A stretch of DNA of 64,000 nucleotides from Roseateles sp. (GTDB lineage Bacteria; Pseudomonadota; Gammaproteobacteria; Burkholderiales; Burkholderiaceae_C). Position numbers and translations under genes: made by a program. The notes beneath the pieces are model-generated. The model was not told the DNA's origin, did not search any database, and worked only from the letters and a program-made list of their open reading frames with translations. This document shows, piece by piece, positions 53,031 through 61,798 of the stretch; positions within the stretch are counted from its first letter, which is position 1, and every line of letters starts with the position of its first letter. The DNA lies in the NCBI GenBank assembly GCA_016790285.1, contig JAEUPJ010000041.1:1-64000 (forward strand), in the 5' to 3' direction.

Positions 53031-53693
53031 TCACCGGGGGCGGTGGTAGGCGCCGTCGATGGCGTCCTGCACCGTGCGGGTCCAGGTGTCGAGGTGAACG
53101 AAGTCGACCGACTCCGGGAAGCGGTGCGCACCGAAGAGCAGCGGCTCCAGGTCGAGCACGGCCTCGCGCGTCTCGGGCGTGGGTTCGGCCAGGTCGGCCA
53201 GCAGCACCACGCGGCGCGAGGTGGCCATGCCGTCGGCCAGGTCGATGGCGTCCAGGTTCAGGCCCCAGTGCCAGTCGGGGTTGGCGCGGCGGATGGCTTC
53301 GCCCAGGCTCGCGGCGAGGTCGCCGAGCAGGCTGTAGACGATGAAGGCGCCATCGCGCGGGCAGTCGGGCCAGGGAGCGTGGGCGGGCAGCCGGGCAAAG
53401 GCGGGCAGCCGGGCCCAGTGCGTGCGCGCCCAGGCCTTGAGGGCGGTGGCGTAGGCAGCGCCGGGCAGCGCCTGGGCGTCCGGGCCGTCGTGGGCCAGCA
53501 GCCACTGGCGCAGCGCCTGCTGCCGCGGGCCGAGGGACGCCTCGAAGCGAGCGAGGTTCTCCTGGGCCTGGGCCAGGCTCAGCGCCTTGCCGCAGCCGGG
53601 GTGGGGCAGCGGGAAGGGCGGGTAGTCGCTCAGCGCCCAGGCCTCGGGCCGGGGGGTGCCGAGCCAGCGCTGGAAGAGTTGGCGCATGGGCAC
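53031..53693 (-). CDS. Hypothetical protein
   Basis: A 220-aa soluble protein, Trp/Leu/Pro-rich, without signal peptide or membrane segment. An internal Met (53687) is an alternative start. It lies between the toxin-like gene and the LysM-CHAP gene on the same strand. It could be an immunity or chaperone partner of the toxin-like protein by position, but I recognise no family and see no diagnostic motif. Confidence 0.55.
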   Translation of the reverse strand: MPMRQLFQRWLGTPRPEAWALSDYPPFPLPHPGCGKALSLAQAQENLARFEASLGPRQQALRQWLLAHDGPDAQALPGAAYATALKAWARTHWARLPAFARLPAHAPWPDCPRDGAFIVYSLLGDLAASLGEAIRRANPDWHWGLNLDAIDLADGMATSRRVVLLADLAEPTPETREAVLDLEPLLFGAHRFPESVDFVHLDTWTRTVQDAIDGAYHRPR

Positions 53694-53704
53694 AGTGCAA
53701 TCAC

Positions 53705-53732
53705 GAAAGGGGCGACCCGCCGGGCCGCCCCT
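53705..53732 (-). terminator. Possible terminator after the toxin-like gene
   Basis: Read on the minus strand, AGGGGCGgCC pairs with GGgtCGCCCCT and is followed by TT-C. The stem is strong and G+C-rich but the T-run is short, so this may be a partial terminator between the toxin-like gene and the hypothetical gene. Confidence 0.45.
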
Positions 53733-53762
53733 GGTTCAACGGTCGAGCGGCGAGCCGCCGGG

Positions 53763-54908
53763 TCAGAACCAGCCTTTTACCGTATCGAAGATACCGCGGC
53801 CCGCGGCGTCGCCGGCGAGTGCCCCGCCGATGCCACCGACGATGCCGCCCACCACCGTGCCCACGCCAGGGAAGATGGCCGTGCCGATGGCCGCACCCGC
53901 GGCCGCGCCACCCCAGCCGCCCAGCGCGCCGCCCGCCACGCCCGAGGTGGTGCGGCCGGTGTTCTGGCCGACGCGGTTGCCGTCGGCCTGGTAGGCCTGG
54001 CCCAGGGAGATGGCGTCCAGCACCACGCCCACGGGCCGCGCGACCTTGCCCACGCCTTCGAGCACCCGGCCGGCGCCGCGCATGCCGCGATTGGCGGCGA
54101 GCGCCTCCGCGTCACGCGCGACCTGGCCGCGGATGTCGCTGTCCAGCGTCGTGCGGCCGACCTTGGACTCCACCTCGATGCGCTGGCGCATGCGCGGGTC
54201 GGCGGCGGGCGGCTCGGCCACCACGTCCACGCGGCGCGCGCCGTCCAGCACGGGCACCTCGGTGCGCGTCGGGATGCCGGCCGCACGGAAGCGGTCGGCG
54301 ATCGCGTCGCGCGCCAGGGCGCCGTTGGTGTTGTTCGCCACGGCCGCGCGCACGCCCGAGCTGCGCGTGAGCGACCCCGGGGGCGCGGGGTGCACGGTCG
54401 TCGCCACGTCGATGCCGTGGGACTGCAGCAGCTGGGTCAGGCCCTGGCTGAAGCCGCCCTTGCCCGTCCACGCGCTGGTCGTGGCCTCCCAGCGCTTGAT
54501 CAGGATGGGGTTCTCACGCAGCAGCTGGCCGCCCTGCTGGACCCAGGTCTGGCCCGGGGCCCACAAGCCGTTGGGCACGCCGATGGGCACGCCGTTGGGC
54601 ACGCCGGTGGGCAGGCCCGCGTCGCCGGGGGCGCGCTCGCGGGCCGCGGCGAGCAGGTCCTGGTGGTAGTGCGCCACGTCCCCGGGGTGACCCGAGGCCA
54701 GCAGCTGCGCCTCGATGGCGGCGTGGGCCGCGTCGGCCGCCTGCGGGTCGCTGCGTCGCGCGTCGATCACCCAGTGCGCCAGGCGCTGGGTGTCCACCGC
54801 GCCGGTGCGGGCGTCGGTGGCCTGGCTGATCACGTCCGCCGCGGGGTTGCGCTCGGGCGGCGGTGCCGCCCGAGCGCCCGAGGCGCCGTCAAGTGCAAGC
54901 ACGCTCAT
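53763..54908 (-). CDS. Polymorphic-toxin-like protein with nuclease-type domain
   Basis: A 381-aa protein. Residues 100-115 are a G-V-P-x tandem repeat. The middle carries a PD-(D/E)xK-like pattern: Asp228 in RRVDVV and E-x-K at 247-249 (EVESKVG), then the DIRGQVARDAEAL helix typical of restriction-endonuclease-fold toxin domains. The C-terminal 100 residues are a Gly-rich hydrophobic glycine zipper (GAAAGAAIGTAIFPGVGTVVGG). It lacks a Sec signal. It follows the DUF1521 gene by 12 nt, so it may be a T3SS-exported toxin; that is inferred. Confidence 0.62.
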   Translation of the reverse strand: MSVLALDGASGARAAPPPERNPAADVISQATDARTGAVDTQRLAHWVIDARRSDPQAADAAHAAIEAQLLASGHPGDVAHYHQDLLAAARERAPGDAGLPTGVPNGVPIGVPNGLWAPGQTWVQQGGQLLRENPILIKRWEATTSAWTGKGGFSQGLTQLLQSHGIDVATTVHPAPPGSLTRSSGVRAAVANNTNGALARDAIADRFRAAGIPTRTEVPVLDGARRVDVVAEPPAADPRMRQRIEVESKVGRTTLDSDIRGQVARDAEALAANRGMRGAGRVLEGVGKVARPVGVVLDAISLGQAYQADGNRVGQNTGRTTSGVAGGALGGWGGAAAGAAIGTAIFPGVGTVVGGIVGGIGGALAGDAAGRGIFDTVKGWF

Positions 54909-54920
54909 GGCGCTCTCCGG

Positions 54921-55697
54921 TCAGAACTCCAGGCGGACCATCGTCAGCGTGAAGCGGTGCGCGTCACGCGTGGCGGGCTCGGGTTGGCGGCGGGCTTCGC
55001 CGGCGTCGCCCGCAGCGCCCAGGGCGCTCAGGAAGGCGCCGCTGAGGGAGGCCGACAGCAGGCCCGAGAACATGCTGAGCGCGGCGCGCAGGAAGTCGCC
55101 GCCTTGCTGCGTGGCCGCCGCGGGCGGGTTCTTCTGCAGGTCGGTGGCGTTGATGTAGGCCTGGTCGACCTTGTGGATGGTGCCCTGGGCATCCACCGCG
55201 AGGAAGCCCTTGCCGGCGGGGTTCTCCTGCAGCACGTTGCCGTCGTCGTGCGTCCAGTCCAGCGTGCTGCCCCAGCCGGCGGCCTCGTCGATGCGCAGGT
55301 CGCCGACCTTGTTGGTGTCCACGCCGCTGATCTTCACGCCGTAGTCGCCGTTGGTGATGGCGACGGTGCTGGCCAGCGTCATGTTGTTGCCCGCGGGCAC
55401 GGTCTCGATGGTGACCTTGGTGCCGTCCTCGAGCTTGAAGGTGGTGGTGCCCCAGAAATCGAAGGCGTGCTGGCCGTCGATGTTCACGTGCGGGTCGCCC
55501 CAGATGTTGTAGTTCTCGCCGGTCTTCTTGTTGAAGATGTTGACGGTGTTGTTGTCGCCCGCGGTGATGCGGTAGTTGTCGTTCTCGAACACGGCCTGGC
55601 CGCCGCTCATGTGCGTGCTGGCGTGCGTCGGGTTGGTGCCGCTGACAGCGGCGGTGGCGCTCAGCGACGTGGCGCTGGCGGTCTGGATGGTGGTCAT
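54921..55697 (-). CDS. DUF1521 protein, NopE1-like self-cleaving effector candidate
   Basis: A 258-aa protein. The DUF1521 domain covers about residues 35-150 and contains G-D-P-H-V-N at 67-72 within NIWGDPHVNIDG. In Bradyrhizobium NopE1, a T3SS effector, this domain cleaves itself between Asp and Pro of GDPHVD when Ca2+ is bound; the site here differs only at the last residue. The N-terminus is Ser/Thr/Ala-rich, as in T3SS signals, and there is no Sec signal. A hydrophobic patch lies at 205-230. It is the first gene of a minus-strand cluster and carries the conserved upstream element. Confidence 0.85.
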   Translation of the reverse strand: MTTIQTASATSLSATAAVSGTNPTHASTHMSGGQAVFENDNYRITAGDNNTVNIFNKKTGENYNIWGDPHVNIDGQHAFDFWGTTTFKLEDGTKVTIETVPAGNNMTLASTVAITNGDYGVKISGVDTNKVGDLRIDEAAGWGSTLDWTHDDGNVLQENPAGKGFLAVDAQGTIHKVDQAYINATDLQKNPPAAATQQGGDFLRAALSMFSGLLSASLSGAFLSALGAAGDAGEARRQPEPATRDAHRFTLTMVRLEF

Positions 55698-55761
55698 TGG
55701 GTCTCTCCTGATGCGTTTCTTCAGTCGCAGCGCGATTGCATGCGCACTCGCGCGCGCCGGC

Positions 55762-55813
55762 TAGCTGCGGGCACCCGCAATTCGGGGCAGCCGCAGCTAG
55801 GGGTGGCCGCAAT
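55762..55813 (-). promoter_or_regulatory. Conserved upstream element, copy 2
   Basis: AGCTGCGG at 55763-55770 pairs with CCGCAGCT at 55791-55798 around a CCCGCAATTCGGG-containing centre; GGGGTGGCCGCA follows on the plus strand. It matches copy 1 (52972-53021) over most of its length and sits about 80 nt before the DUF1521 ATG. A shared GCGCC, then ATTGCA, lies between element and gene in both copies. Confidence 0.65.
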
Positions 55814-55842
55814 CAGGAGGGCGCCGCGGGCGCCGGGGGGCT

Positions 55843-56610
55843 TCAGCCGTGGGGGGCGCGCGAGCGCAGGCCCCAGTCCCAGAGCTTCTCGCTCGGCAGG
55901 GGCAGCACCATGAACCAGTGCTCCAGCAGGGCCAGGCTCAGCAGCATGGCCACGAAGCTGCAGGCCGTGACCTCGAAGGCGCTGAAGCTCATGGCCACCG
56001 CGCTGTGCCAGGCCGTGGCGGCCAGGGCCGTGACGGCGATGACGCTCACCGGGAACAGGCCGTTGCTCGGGCGCTGGCGGAAGTAGCTGTGCATGTAGCG
56101 CAGGTGCTCGGGCAGGAACTGCTCGTTGAGGTTGCGCACGCCGAGGAACACGTTGAGCTTGGCCGACAGCCGCATCAGCCACAGCACGCCGAAGGTCCAG
56201 GCGGCCAGCGTGTTGGGCCGGCCCCAGGTGAGGGCCAGGATGGCCGCCCCCAGCACGATGAGGGCCAGCTCGTGGTACAGGATGGCCATGACGGCATGGC
56301 CCACGCGGCGCCATCCGCGGGCCTCGGGCGGGCAGGCGCGCCGGCGCGGCCCGGTGACGTAGCCGAGCAGGAAGCCCACCTCCTGCCAGGCCCACACCAT
56401 CAAGCCGGCCGTGAAGGCCAGGTAGGCGCCGGTGACGCGCGTATCCAACGCCGTCACGGCCACGCCCAGCAGCGAGATGCCCAGCAGCACGGTGGCCGCG
56501 GCCATCGTCCATTTGTGCGTCTCGCGCGGCAGGCCGTTGAGGTAGAGGATGACGCCCGTGCTGAACCACCACAGCAGCAGTGTGTAGAGCGCGGGCCAGC
56601 CGTGTTGCAT
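55843..56610 (-). CDS. Photosynthetic complex assembly protein PuhE
   Basis: A 255-aa protein with seven to eight hydrophobic segments, matching DUF3623/PuhE: WWFSTGVILYLNGL near the start, GRPNTLAAWTFGVLWLMRLSAKLN in the middle and EHLRYMHSYFRQRPSNGLFP later. PuhE is an inner-membrane assembly factor linked to the reaction centre in purple bacteria. It lies 24 nt after acsF, the same grouping known from Rubrivivax. Confidence 0.9.
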   Translation of the reverse strand: MQHGWPALYTLLLWWFSTGVILYLNGLPRETHKWTMAAATVLLGISLLGVAVTALDTRVTGAYLAFTAGLMVWAWQEVGFLLGYVTGPRRRACPPEARGWRRVGHAVMAILYHELALIVLGAAILALTWGRPNTLAAWTFGVLWLMRLSAKLNVFLGVRNLNEQFLPEHLRYMHSYFRQRPSNGLFPVSVIAVTALAATAWHSAVAMSFSAFEVTACSFVAMLLSLALLEHWFMVLPLPSEKLWDWGLRSRAPHG

Positions 56611-56634
56611 GGCGGTGGTGCGGTGCGCGCAGGC

Positions 56635-57711
56635 TTACCAGCTGGGCGCCACGCGCATGTCGTGCGGCAGGTCGTGGTGCCTGACGGGCAGCAGGTACAG
56701 CCGCGCAAAGCACAGCGTCGCGCGCACCGCGCACACGCCCTGCTGCAGCTTGCCCAGCAGGCCGCCGCGGGCCTTGGCGCGGTCGTTGGCGGCGGCGATG
56801 GTGCACAGCCTCGTCATGCCGGCGCGGAAGGCGGGGCGGTCGGTGTCCAGGCTCAGCGGGAAGACCTGGCGCGAGATCTCGGTGGTGATGTCGAACACGC
56901 GGTAGTCGTAAGCGGTCGGGTCCATGCCCAGCGCTTCGCTCAGCCAGGGGCGGGTGTGGTCGCGCACGTACATCGTCGCGTAGACGGCCAGCAGGAAGAA
57001 GCGGATCCACAGCTTGTTGCCGCCTTCCAGCAGGTGGGGCTGGGCGCGCATCATCAGCGCGAACGACTCGCCATGGCGGAACTCGTCGTTGCACCAGCGC
57101 TCGAACCACCGAAAGATCGGGTGGAAGCGCTTCTCGGGGTGCGCCTCGAGCTGGCGGTAGATGCTGATGTAGCGCGCGTAGCCGATCTTCTCGGACAGGT
57201 AGGTCGCGTAGAAGATGTACTTGGGCTTGAAGTAGGTGTAGGCCTTGGTCTGCTTGAGGCCGACGAGGTCGACCTGCAGCCCGAAGTCTTTCAGCGACTG
57301 GTTGATGAAGTTCGCATGCCGCGACTCGTCGCGCGTCAGGTAGCGCATGAGCTGCTTGATGTCGGGGTTGCTCACGTGCTTGGCGATCTCGTTGTAGAGC
57401 ACGCAGCCGGAGTACTCGCTCGTGAGCGAGCTGACAAGGAAGTCCTGGAAGTCGCGCCGCAGCTGCGGCGACCACGTGGCCGACAGCGCCGCCGCCTCGG
57501 CCGCGAACTCGGGCGTGCGGGTGAAGTGGTCGTGGTTGTTGTCGCCCTGGTACTCGGCCATCATCGCGTCCCACTCGGCGCGGATGGGGCTCACGTCCAG
57601 GCGGTCCATGGCGTCGTAGTCGGTCTTGTAGAAGCGCGGCGTGAGCATCGTCTCGGCCTTGGCCAGACGGGCGGCGTCCTCGGGGGTCTGCAGTTCAGCG
57701 CTGAGCGACAT
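56635..57711 (-). CDS. Aerobic Mg-protoporphyrin IX monomethyl ester cyclase AcsF
   Basis: A 358-aa di-iron enzyme of bacteriochlorophyll synthesis. It carries the two carboxylate/His motifs (DESRHANF and EFRHGE) that bind the di-iron site, and the family blocks [20 protein letters not shown] and [21 protein letters not shown]. It forms the E ring using O2, as in aerobic phototrophs. The ATG at 57711 overlaps the end of puhC by 17 nt and has a GGAG ribosome site. Confidence 0.96.
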   Translation of the reverse strand: MSLSAELQTPEDAARLAKAETMLTPRFYKTDYDAMDRLDVSPIRAEWDAMMAEYQGDNNHDHFTRTPEFAAEAAALSATWSPQLRRDFQDFLVSSLTSEYSGCVLYNEIAKHVSNPDIKQLMRYLTRDESRHANFINQSLKDFGLQVDLVGLKQTKAYTYFKPKYIFYATYLSEKIGYARYISIYRQLEAHPEKRFHPIFRWFERWCNDEFRHGESFALMMRAQPHLLEGGNKLWIRFFLLAVYATMYVRDHTRPWLSEALGMDPTAYDYRVFDITTEISRQVFPLSLDTDRPAFRAGMTRLCTIAAANDRAKARGGLLGKLQQGVCAVRATLCFARLYLLPVRHHDLPHDMRVAPSW

Positions 57712-58165
57712 GGGGGTCTCCAGGTGTCGGCGCCAGGAGCCGGGCGAAGACCGCCGCGTTGCTCGGGCCGAAGGATTCGAGGTCGATGCGCCGGCCGGTG
57801 CCGGGGTCGACGAGGGTGAGGCGGCCGTCGGCGCGGCCGAGCAGCTCGAAGGGCTGCTCGGGGCCCAGGCCCTGGCGCTTGCGTTCACGCACCAGGCCGC
57901 GCATGGTGCTGCGCAGGAAGCCGTTGGTGCCGGGCGCGACGGTGTCGAGCAGCGCCCCGGTGCGGGCATCGCGCACGGCGATGCCGCCGTCGGCGGCGTC
58001 CTCGAAGCGCAGCAGCCGTGTGCTGAGCGTGGCGGCGTCGGGCTGCTGCCGGGCGCTCAGGCCGGTCAGGCGCACGGCACCGACGCTCAGCACGCAGGCC
58101 AGCACCAGCGCACCCAGCGCGGCCAGGGGCAGGGCGGGCAGCTTGGCGGTGAGGCTCGCGCTCAT
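57695..58165 (-). CDS. Photosynthetic complex assembly protein PuhC
   Basis: A 156-aa protein with one N-terminal membrane helix (about 12-34) and a periplasmic domain typical of PuhC ([19 protein letters not shown] then [22 protein letters not shown]). It helps assemble the reaction centre-light-harvesting complex. It starts 7 nt after puhB and overlaps acsF. Confidence 0.92.
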   Translation of the reverse strand: MSASLTAKLPALPLAALGALVLACVLSVGAVRLTGLSARQQPDAATLSTRLLRFEDAADGGIAVRDARTGALLDTVAPGTNGFLRSTMRGLVRERKRQGLGPEQPFELLGRADGRLTLVDPGTGRRIDLESFGPSNAAVFARLLAPTPGDPHVAQR

Positions 58166-58172
58166 GTTGTGC

Positions 58173-58877
58173 TCACGCGGCCTGTTGCAGCGGCGTGCGG
58201 GCGGGCTGGGCCTGCGTCACCGGGGTGGCGGCCACGGCCCGCAGAGGCAGGGCCTGGCGTGCGGCTTCGGCCTGCTGCAGCGCGGAGGCCAGCAGCTGCG
58301 CCACCGCATGCGCGTCGGCCAGCGCGCGCAGCATGGGCTGGGTGCGCTTGAGCTGCCAGGGGCGCACGTGCGGCCACAGGTGCAGGTAGGCGATGCGGTC
58401 CTGGCCCGAGAGGCTCAGCACGATGTCGCCGCCCCGCCCGCGCTCGCGCCAGCCTGCCGAGGCGATCTGGGCGAAGGGCAGGTTGAAGGTGATGCTCAGC
58501 ACGATGCCCACCCGCATCACCACGCGGCGGTTGGTGACGGTGTAGACGGTGGTGCGCGCCATCAGCCAGGCGATGCCGGCCAGCAGCCCGCAGGCCAGGC
58601 CGATCAGCGGCAGCATGCCGGCCATGGCCATCAGCGTCGGGCCCAGCGTTGCGCCGTCGTACAGGCTGGCGATGCCGCGCCAGGCCAGCAGCAGGGCGAA
58701 GTAGCCGGCCACCACGTCCAGGTGCAGGGCCTGCGTGGCCAGCAATCGGGCGTCGGGGCTGCCCTGCCAGAGCTGCACCTCGCCCTCGGGCAGGGCCTCG
58801 GGCAGGCCGTGCGTGGCCTCGAACTCGTGCTCGTGCGCGGGGGCGAGCAGGTTGACCAGGTTGGGAACGGCTCTCAC
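58173..58877 (-). CDS. Photosynthetic complex assembly protein PuhB
   Basis: A 234-aa protein starting at GTG 58877, with AGGAG seven bases before it; the next Met is too far inside. Three hydrophobic segments are followed by a PH-like domain (NRRVVMRVGIVLSITFNLPFAQI), matching PuhB. It stabilises reaction-centre assembly. The start overlaps the puhA stop (GTGA), so the order puhA-puhB-puhC is intact although puhA is not. Confidence 0.92.
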   Translation of the reverse strand: MRAVPNLVNLLAPAHEHEFEATHGLPEALPEGEVQLWQGSPDARLLATQALHLDVVAGYFALLLAWRGIASLYDGATLGPTLMAMAGMLPLIGLACGLLAGIAWLMARTTVYTVTNRRVVMRVGIVLSITFNLPFAQIASAGWRERGRGGDIVLSLSGQDRIAYLHLWPHVRPWQLKRTQPMLRALADAHAVAQLLASALQQAEAARQALPLRAVAATPVTQAQPARTPLQQAA

Positions 58878-59372
58878 AGCAGCGGCTCCTGGCGGCTCGG
58901 CGTGGCGTAGAGCGTGCCGGCGCCGTAGTAGGCCATGATCTTTTCTTCCTCCAGCAGCGTGACCTGCTCGGCCGCGCGCGTGGCGGGCACCTTGGCGAAC
59001 TGGTGGCCGAGGATGGAGGCCACGAGGATGCGGCGCTGCTGCACGCGGGCGAAGTTCATGGGCAGCAGCACGCGGCCGCCGCCGGCCACTTCCACTTCCA
59101 GGTAGCGGAACAGCATCTCCGAGCGGTCCACCCACAGGTCGACGACGCGGCCACCTTCGACCAGGTCGTCACCCAGCACCGGCAGGCCGCGCCTCGGGCA
59201 CCGCCGGCCAGCCCTGCACCGTGATGGCACGGGAGCGGTCGGACTCCAGCGGATAGCCCTCGCGCTTGTTCTCGCGGTGCAGGTAGACGATGAGGCCCGC
59301 GAAGAAGATCCAGAACGCGTAGAGCACGAGCTGGGCGACGTCGATATAGCCCGTGATGGCACCTGTTTGCAT
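58874..59372 (-). pseudogene. puhA (reaction-centre H subunit) with internal deletion and frameshift
   Basis: The N-terminal 60 residues (59372 to about 59193) are normal H subunit: [14 protein letters not shown], the membrane helix and [20 protein letters not shown]. The last 104 residues (from about 59188, [20 protein letters not shown] to the TLLEEEKIMAYYGAG end) are also normal but lie in another frame. Roughly 90 central residues are missing, and the join sits at 59188-59195. Ribosome site AGGAGG precedes the ATG. Either the gene is disrupted or the sequence has a collapsed or deleted segment here. Confidence 0.85.
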
Positions 59373-59401
59373 GGAGGCCTCCTAGCCTGGGAACTCGGCC
59401 A

Positions 59402-60486
59402 GCCCGAAACGCTGACGCTATGGTTGGGGTGCGCCGCCGGCGCGCCCGAGGGCGTCGAGCTGCAGGACCTGACGCCCGAGGTCATGGCCACCACGCTCTC
59501 GGCGGCCCTGCAGCGCTTTGGGGCCGCGCCCTCGGTGGGCGTGCTCGCCGATGCCGTCGTGGAGGTCGTGCGCAACCTCACCGGCTACGAGCGTGTCGTC
59601 GTCTACAAGTTCGACCCCGACGGCCGCGGCAAGGTGATCGCCGAGGCGCGGCATCCGCGGCTGGAGTCCCTGCTCGGCCACCACTACCCGGCCAGCGACA
59701 TCCCGCAGCGCGCGGGCGCAGTACCTGCTCAACCGCGTGCGCATGCTCGTGGACGTGGACGCCCCGCAGGCGCCGCTCATGCCGGAGCTCGTGCCCGGCA
59801 CGGCCGTGCCGTGGTCCACCACCGAGGTGGCGCTGGCGCGCGGCATCGGCGTGGCGCTGGTGGACATCATCGTGCAGGTGCAGGCCGTGCGGCTGCTGAT
59901 CGCCGAGCACCAGCTGCTGCAGATCCGCAGCGCCGTCGCCGGCTCCCGCGAGCCCGTGCTGGTGGCCGACGCGCGGGGCGAGGTCATCTTCGCCAACGAC
60001 GCGCTGCAGCTGCTGCGCGGCGCGCCGGTCGACAAGGGCAGCCCGGTGGCGGGCCTCTTCGCGCTGGCGCCGGTGGTGCAGGAGGCCCTCACGCAGATGC
60101 GCACGACCCAGCACGGCTGGCGGCGCGAGCTGGACCTGCTCGCCGCGGGCGGCACGGCCGTGCCGATGGCCGTGCATGCCGAGCCCATCAGCGGCAACGA
60201 CGGGCACCTGCTCGGGTTCGTCGTCACGCTGATGGACCAGCGCGAAGCCCGCCGGGCCGACACCGCGCGGCTCAACCTCGAAAGCTCGCTGCGCCTGGCC
60301 GCGCAGAGCAGCGCGAGCCAGGCCGACGACGTCATCTCCGCCATCCTCACCAATGCCAGCCTCGCGGCCATGGACATCGCCGACGCCCGGGGTGGCCCGC
60401 CGGTGGCGCCGCTGCTGCAGGAGCTGGAAACGTCCACGCGCCGCGCTGCGGCTCTTTACGCGCAGATCCGCAGCTTCTCGCGCTGA
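59402..60486 (+). pseudogene. Bacteriophytochrome remnant, frameshifted and internally deleted
   Basis: The GAF part of a phytochrome is clear: [35 protein letters not shown] and [13 protein letters not shown]. The frame then changes at about 59708-59715, as if one CG pair was lost from a CG run, and continues with [14 protein letters not shown]. After LVPGTAVP the rest of GAF and nearly all of PHY are absent; the sequence resumes at the PHY end ([12 protein letters not shown]), followed by a PAS domain and a helical, kinase-like dimerisation stretch without an ATPase. The N-terminal PAS with the bilin-binding Cys is also missing. Confidence 0.8.
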
Positions 60487-60517
60487 AGCGGGGGCAGCGG
60501 CGCGGCCGGCCCACGCG

Positions 60518-61165
60518 TCAGGCGGCGGTCTTGAGTTCCTCGAACAGCTGCTGGTGCAGGCGGAAGGCTTCGCAGGCTTCGGCCACGAAGGCGTCCGCTT
60601 CGCCGGGCTGCAGCGGCAGGGCGTCCAGGCCCGCGCGGAAGTCGCGCTTGAGCTGCTCCACCTGTGCCGGCTCGCCGAAGGCGTAGAAGGCCGTGCCGGA
60701 GGGGCCGCCCGCGGCCGGCAGGCCGAACTGGCGCTGGATGAGGCGGGCGAGGATCTGCCCGCCATGCAGGTCACCGAGGTAGCGCAGGTAGGCGTGCGCG
60801 AGCAGCAGGCCGGGGGCCGTGGCGGCGAGCGCGGTCAGGCGCTCGACATAGGCCCGCGTGGCGGGCGCCAGCGGTGCGTGCGCGCGCCAGTCGCCCGTGT
60901 GCAGGCGGTCCAGGTCCTGCTCGAGCGCGGGCAGCCGGCGCAGCTCGGGGCGCCACAGGCGGCCGTCGGCGGGGTGCCCGTCCAGGCCGGACTCCAGCGC
61001 CGCGTAGATGGCCTGCAGGTTGCGCAGCAGTGCGCAGTAGGCCGGCAGGCCCAGGCGGCCCTGCATCAGGTCGGCCATCACGCCGCTGCGCTCGGCCAGG
61101 GTGTGCAGGCTGCGCGTCTCGGCCTTGAGTCGTGCGGCAAGGCTGGGAGCGGGCGGGGACTGCAT
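60518..61165 (-). CDS. Heme oxygenase (BphO-like)
   Basis: A 215-aa protein of the HO-1 family. The proximal His is His21 (LHTLAE); the distal helix carries [15 protein letters not shown] with the flexible Gly pair. It opens heme to biliverdin, the bacteriophytochrome chromophore. The gene is convergent with the phytochrome remnant, 31 nt away, so the two probably served as a pair. It has full length and no visible defect. Confidence 0.92.
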   Translation of the reverse strand: MQSPPAPSLAARLKAETRSLHTLAERSGVMADLMQGRLGLPAYCALLRNLQAIYAALESGLDGHPADGRLWRPELRRLPALEQDLDRLHTGDWRAHAPLAPATRAYVERLTALAATAPGLLLAHAYLRYLGDLHGGQILARLIQRQFGLPAAGGPSGTAFYAFGEPAQVEQLKRDFRAGLDALPLQPGEADAFVAEACEAFRLHQQLFEELKTAA

Positions 61166-61203
61166 CCGCGCATCATGCCGCAAGCCTCGCGCGGCCGTGG
61201 TGC

Positions 61204-61698
61204 TCAGGCCTGGGCGGCTTGCCGGGCCGCCAGCAGGTGCTGCATGGCCCAGCGCCGGGCGGTGTCCATGTCCGGGAAGACGCCGAAGGCCAGGCCATGC
61301 TGCTTGAACAGGGGCTCGAACCGCGAGCGCATCAGGTCCAGGCCTTCGACCTCGCTGCGCGCCACCCAGGCGACGGCAGCGTAGTGGTGGCGGCTGGCGA
61401 TGAAGGCTTCGAAGCCGCGGGCATAGCAGGCGAACGCCTCGGGTGACATCAGCGCGCTGCCTACCCAGTGCATGACGGCGGCGATGGGCTTGTCGTCGAG
61501 CTGCCAGCGCGCGAAGGCGGCCTGGCGGGTGCGGCCATAGGCCTGCAGGGCCTCGAGGTTGAACGGCCCCCGGCTTTCCCAGACCAGCAGGCCGTCCTCC
61601 ATCCAGCACGAGAACTCGCCGTGGGGGCGGAAGCCACCTTGCGTGAAGTCGTTGCTGCAGAGGTAGTCGGCGGGTGGGCTGTTGCGCAGGGCGTTCAT
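61204..61698 (-). CDS. Hypothetical protein
   Basis: A 164-aa soluble protein with aromatic-rich segments (RPHGEFSCWMEDGLLVWESRG) and a C-terminal helix. Its pattern suggests a STAS-like or ligand-binding alpha/beta fold, but this is a weak impression. It lies 38 nt upstream of the heme oxygenase gene on the same strand and may be co-transcribed. No known family was recognised. Confidence 0.65.
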   Translation of the reverse strand: MNALRNSPPADYLCSNDFTQGGFRPHGEFSCWMEDGLLVWESRGPFNLEALQAYGRTRQAAFARWQLDDKPIAAVMHWVGSALMSPEAFACYARGFEAFIASRHHYAAVAWVARSEVEGLDLMRSRFEPLFKQHGLAFGVFPDMDTARRWAMQHLLAARQAAQA

Positions 61699-61798
61699 GG
61701 CGGCGCCAGGGTGCCAACGGTTCTACCACCGGCGCCGCCGCGTGTGTTGCGAGTTAGTTACCTTGCAACGGCGCCTTTCATCACTATCAGCGAGGCCC

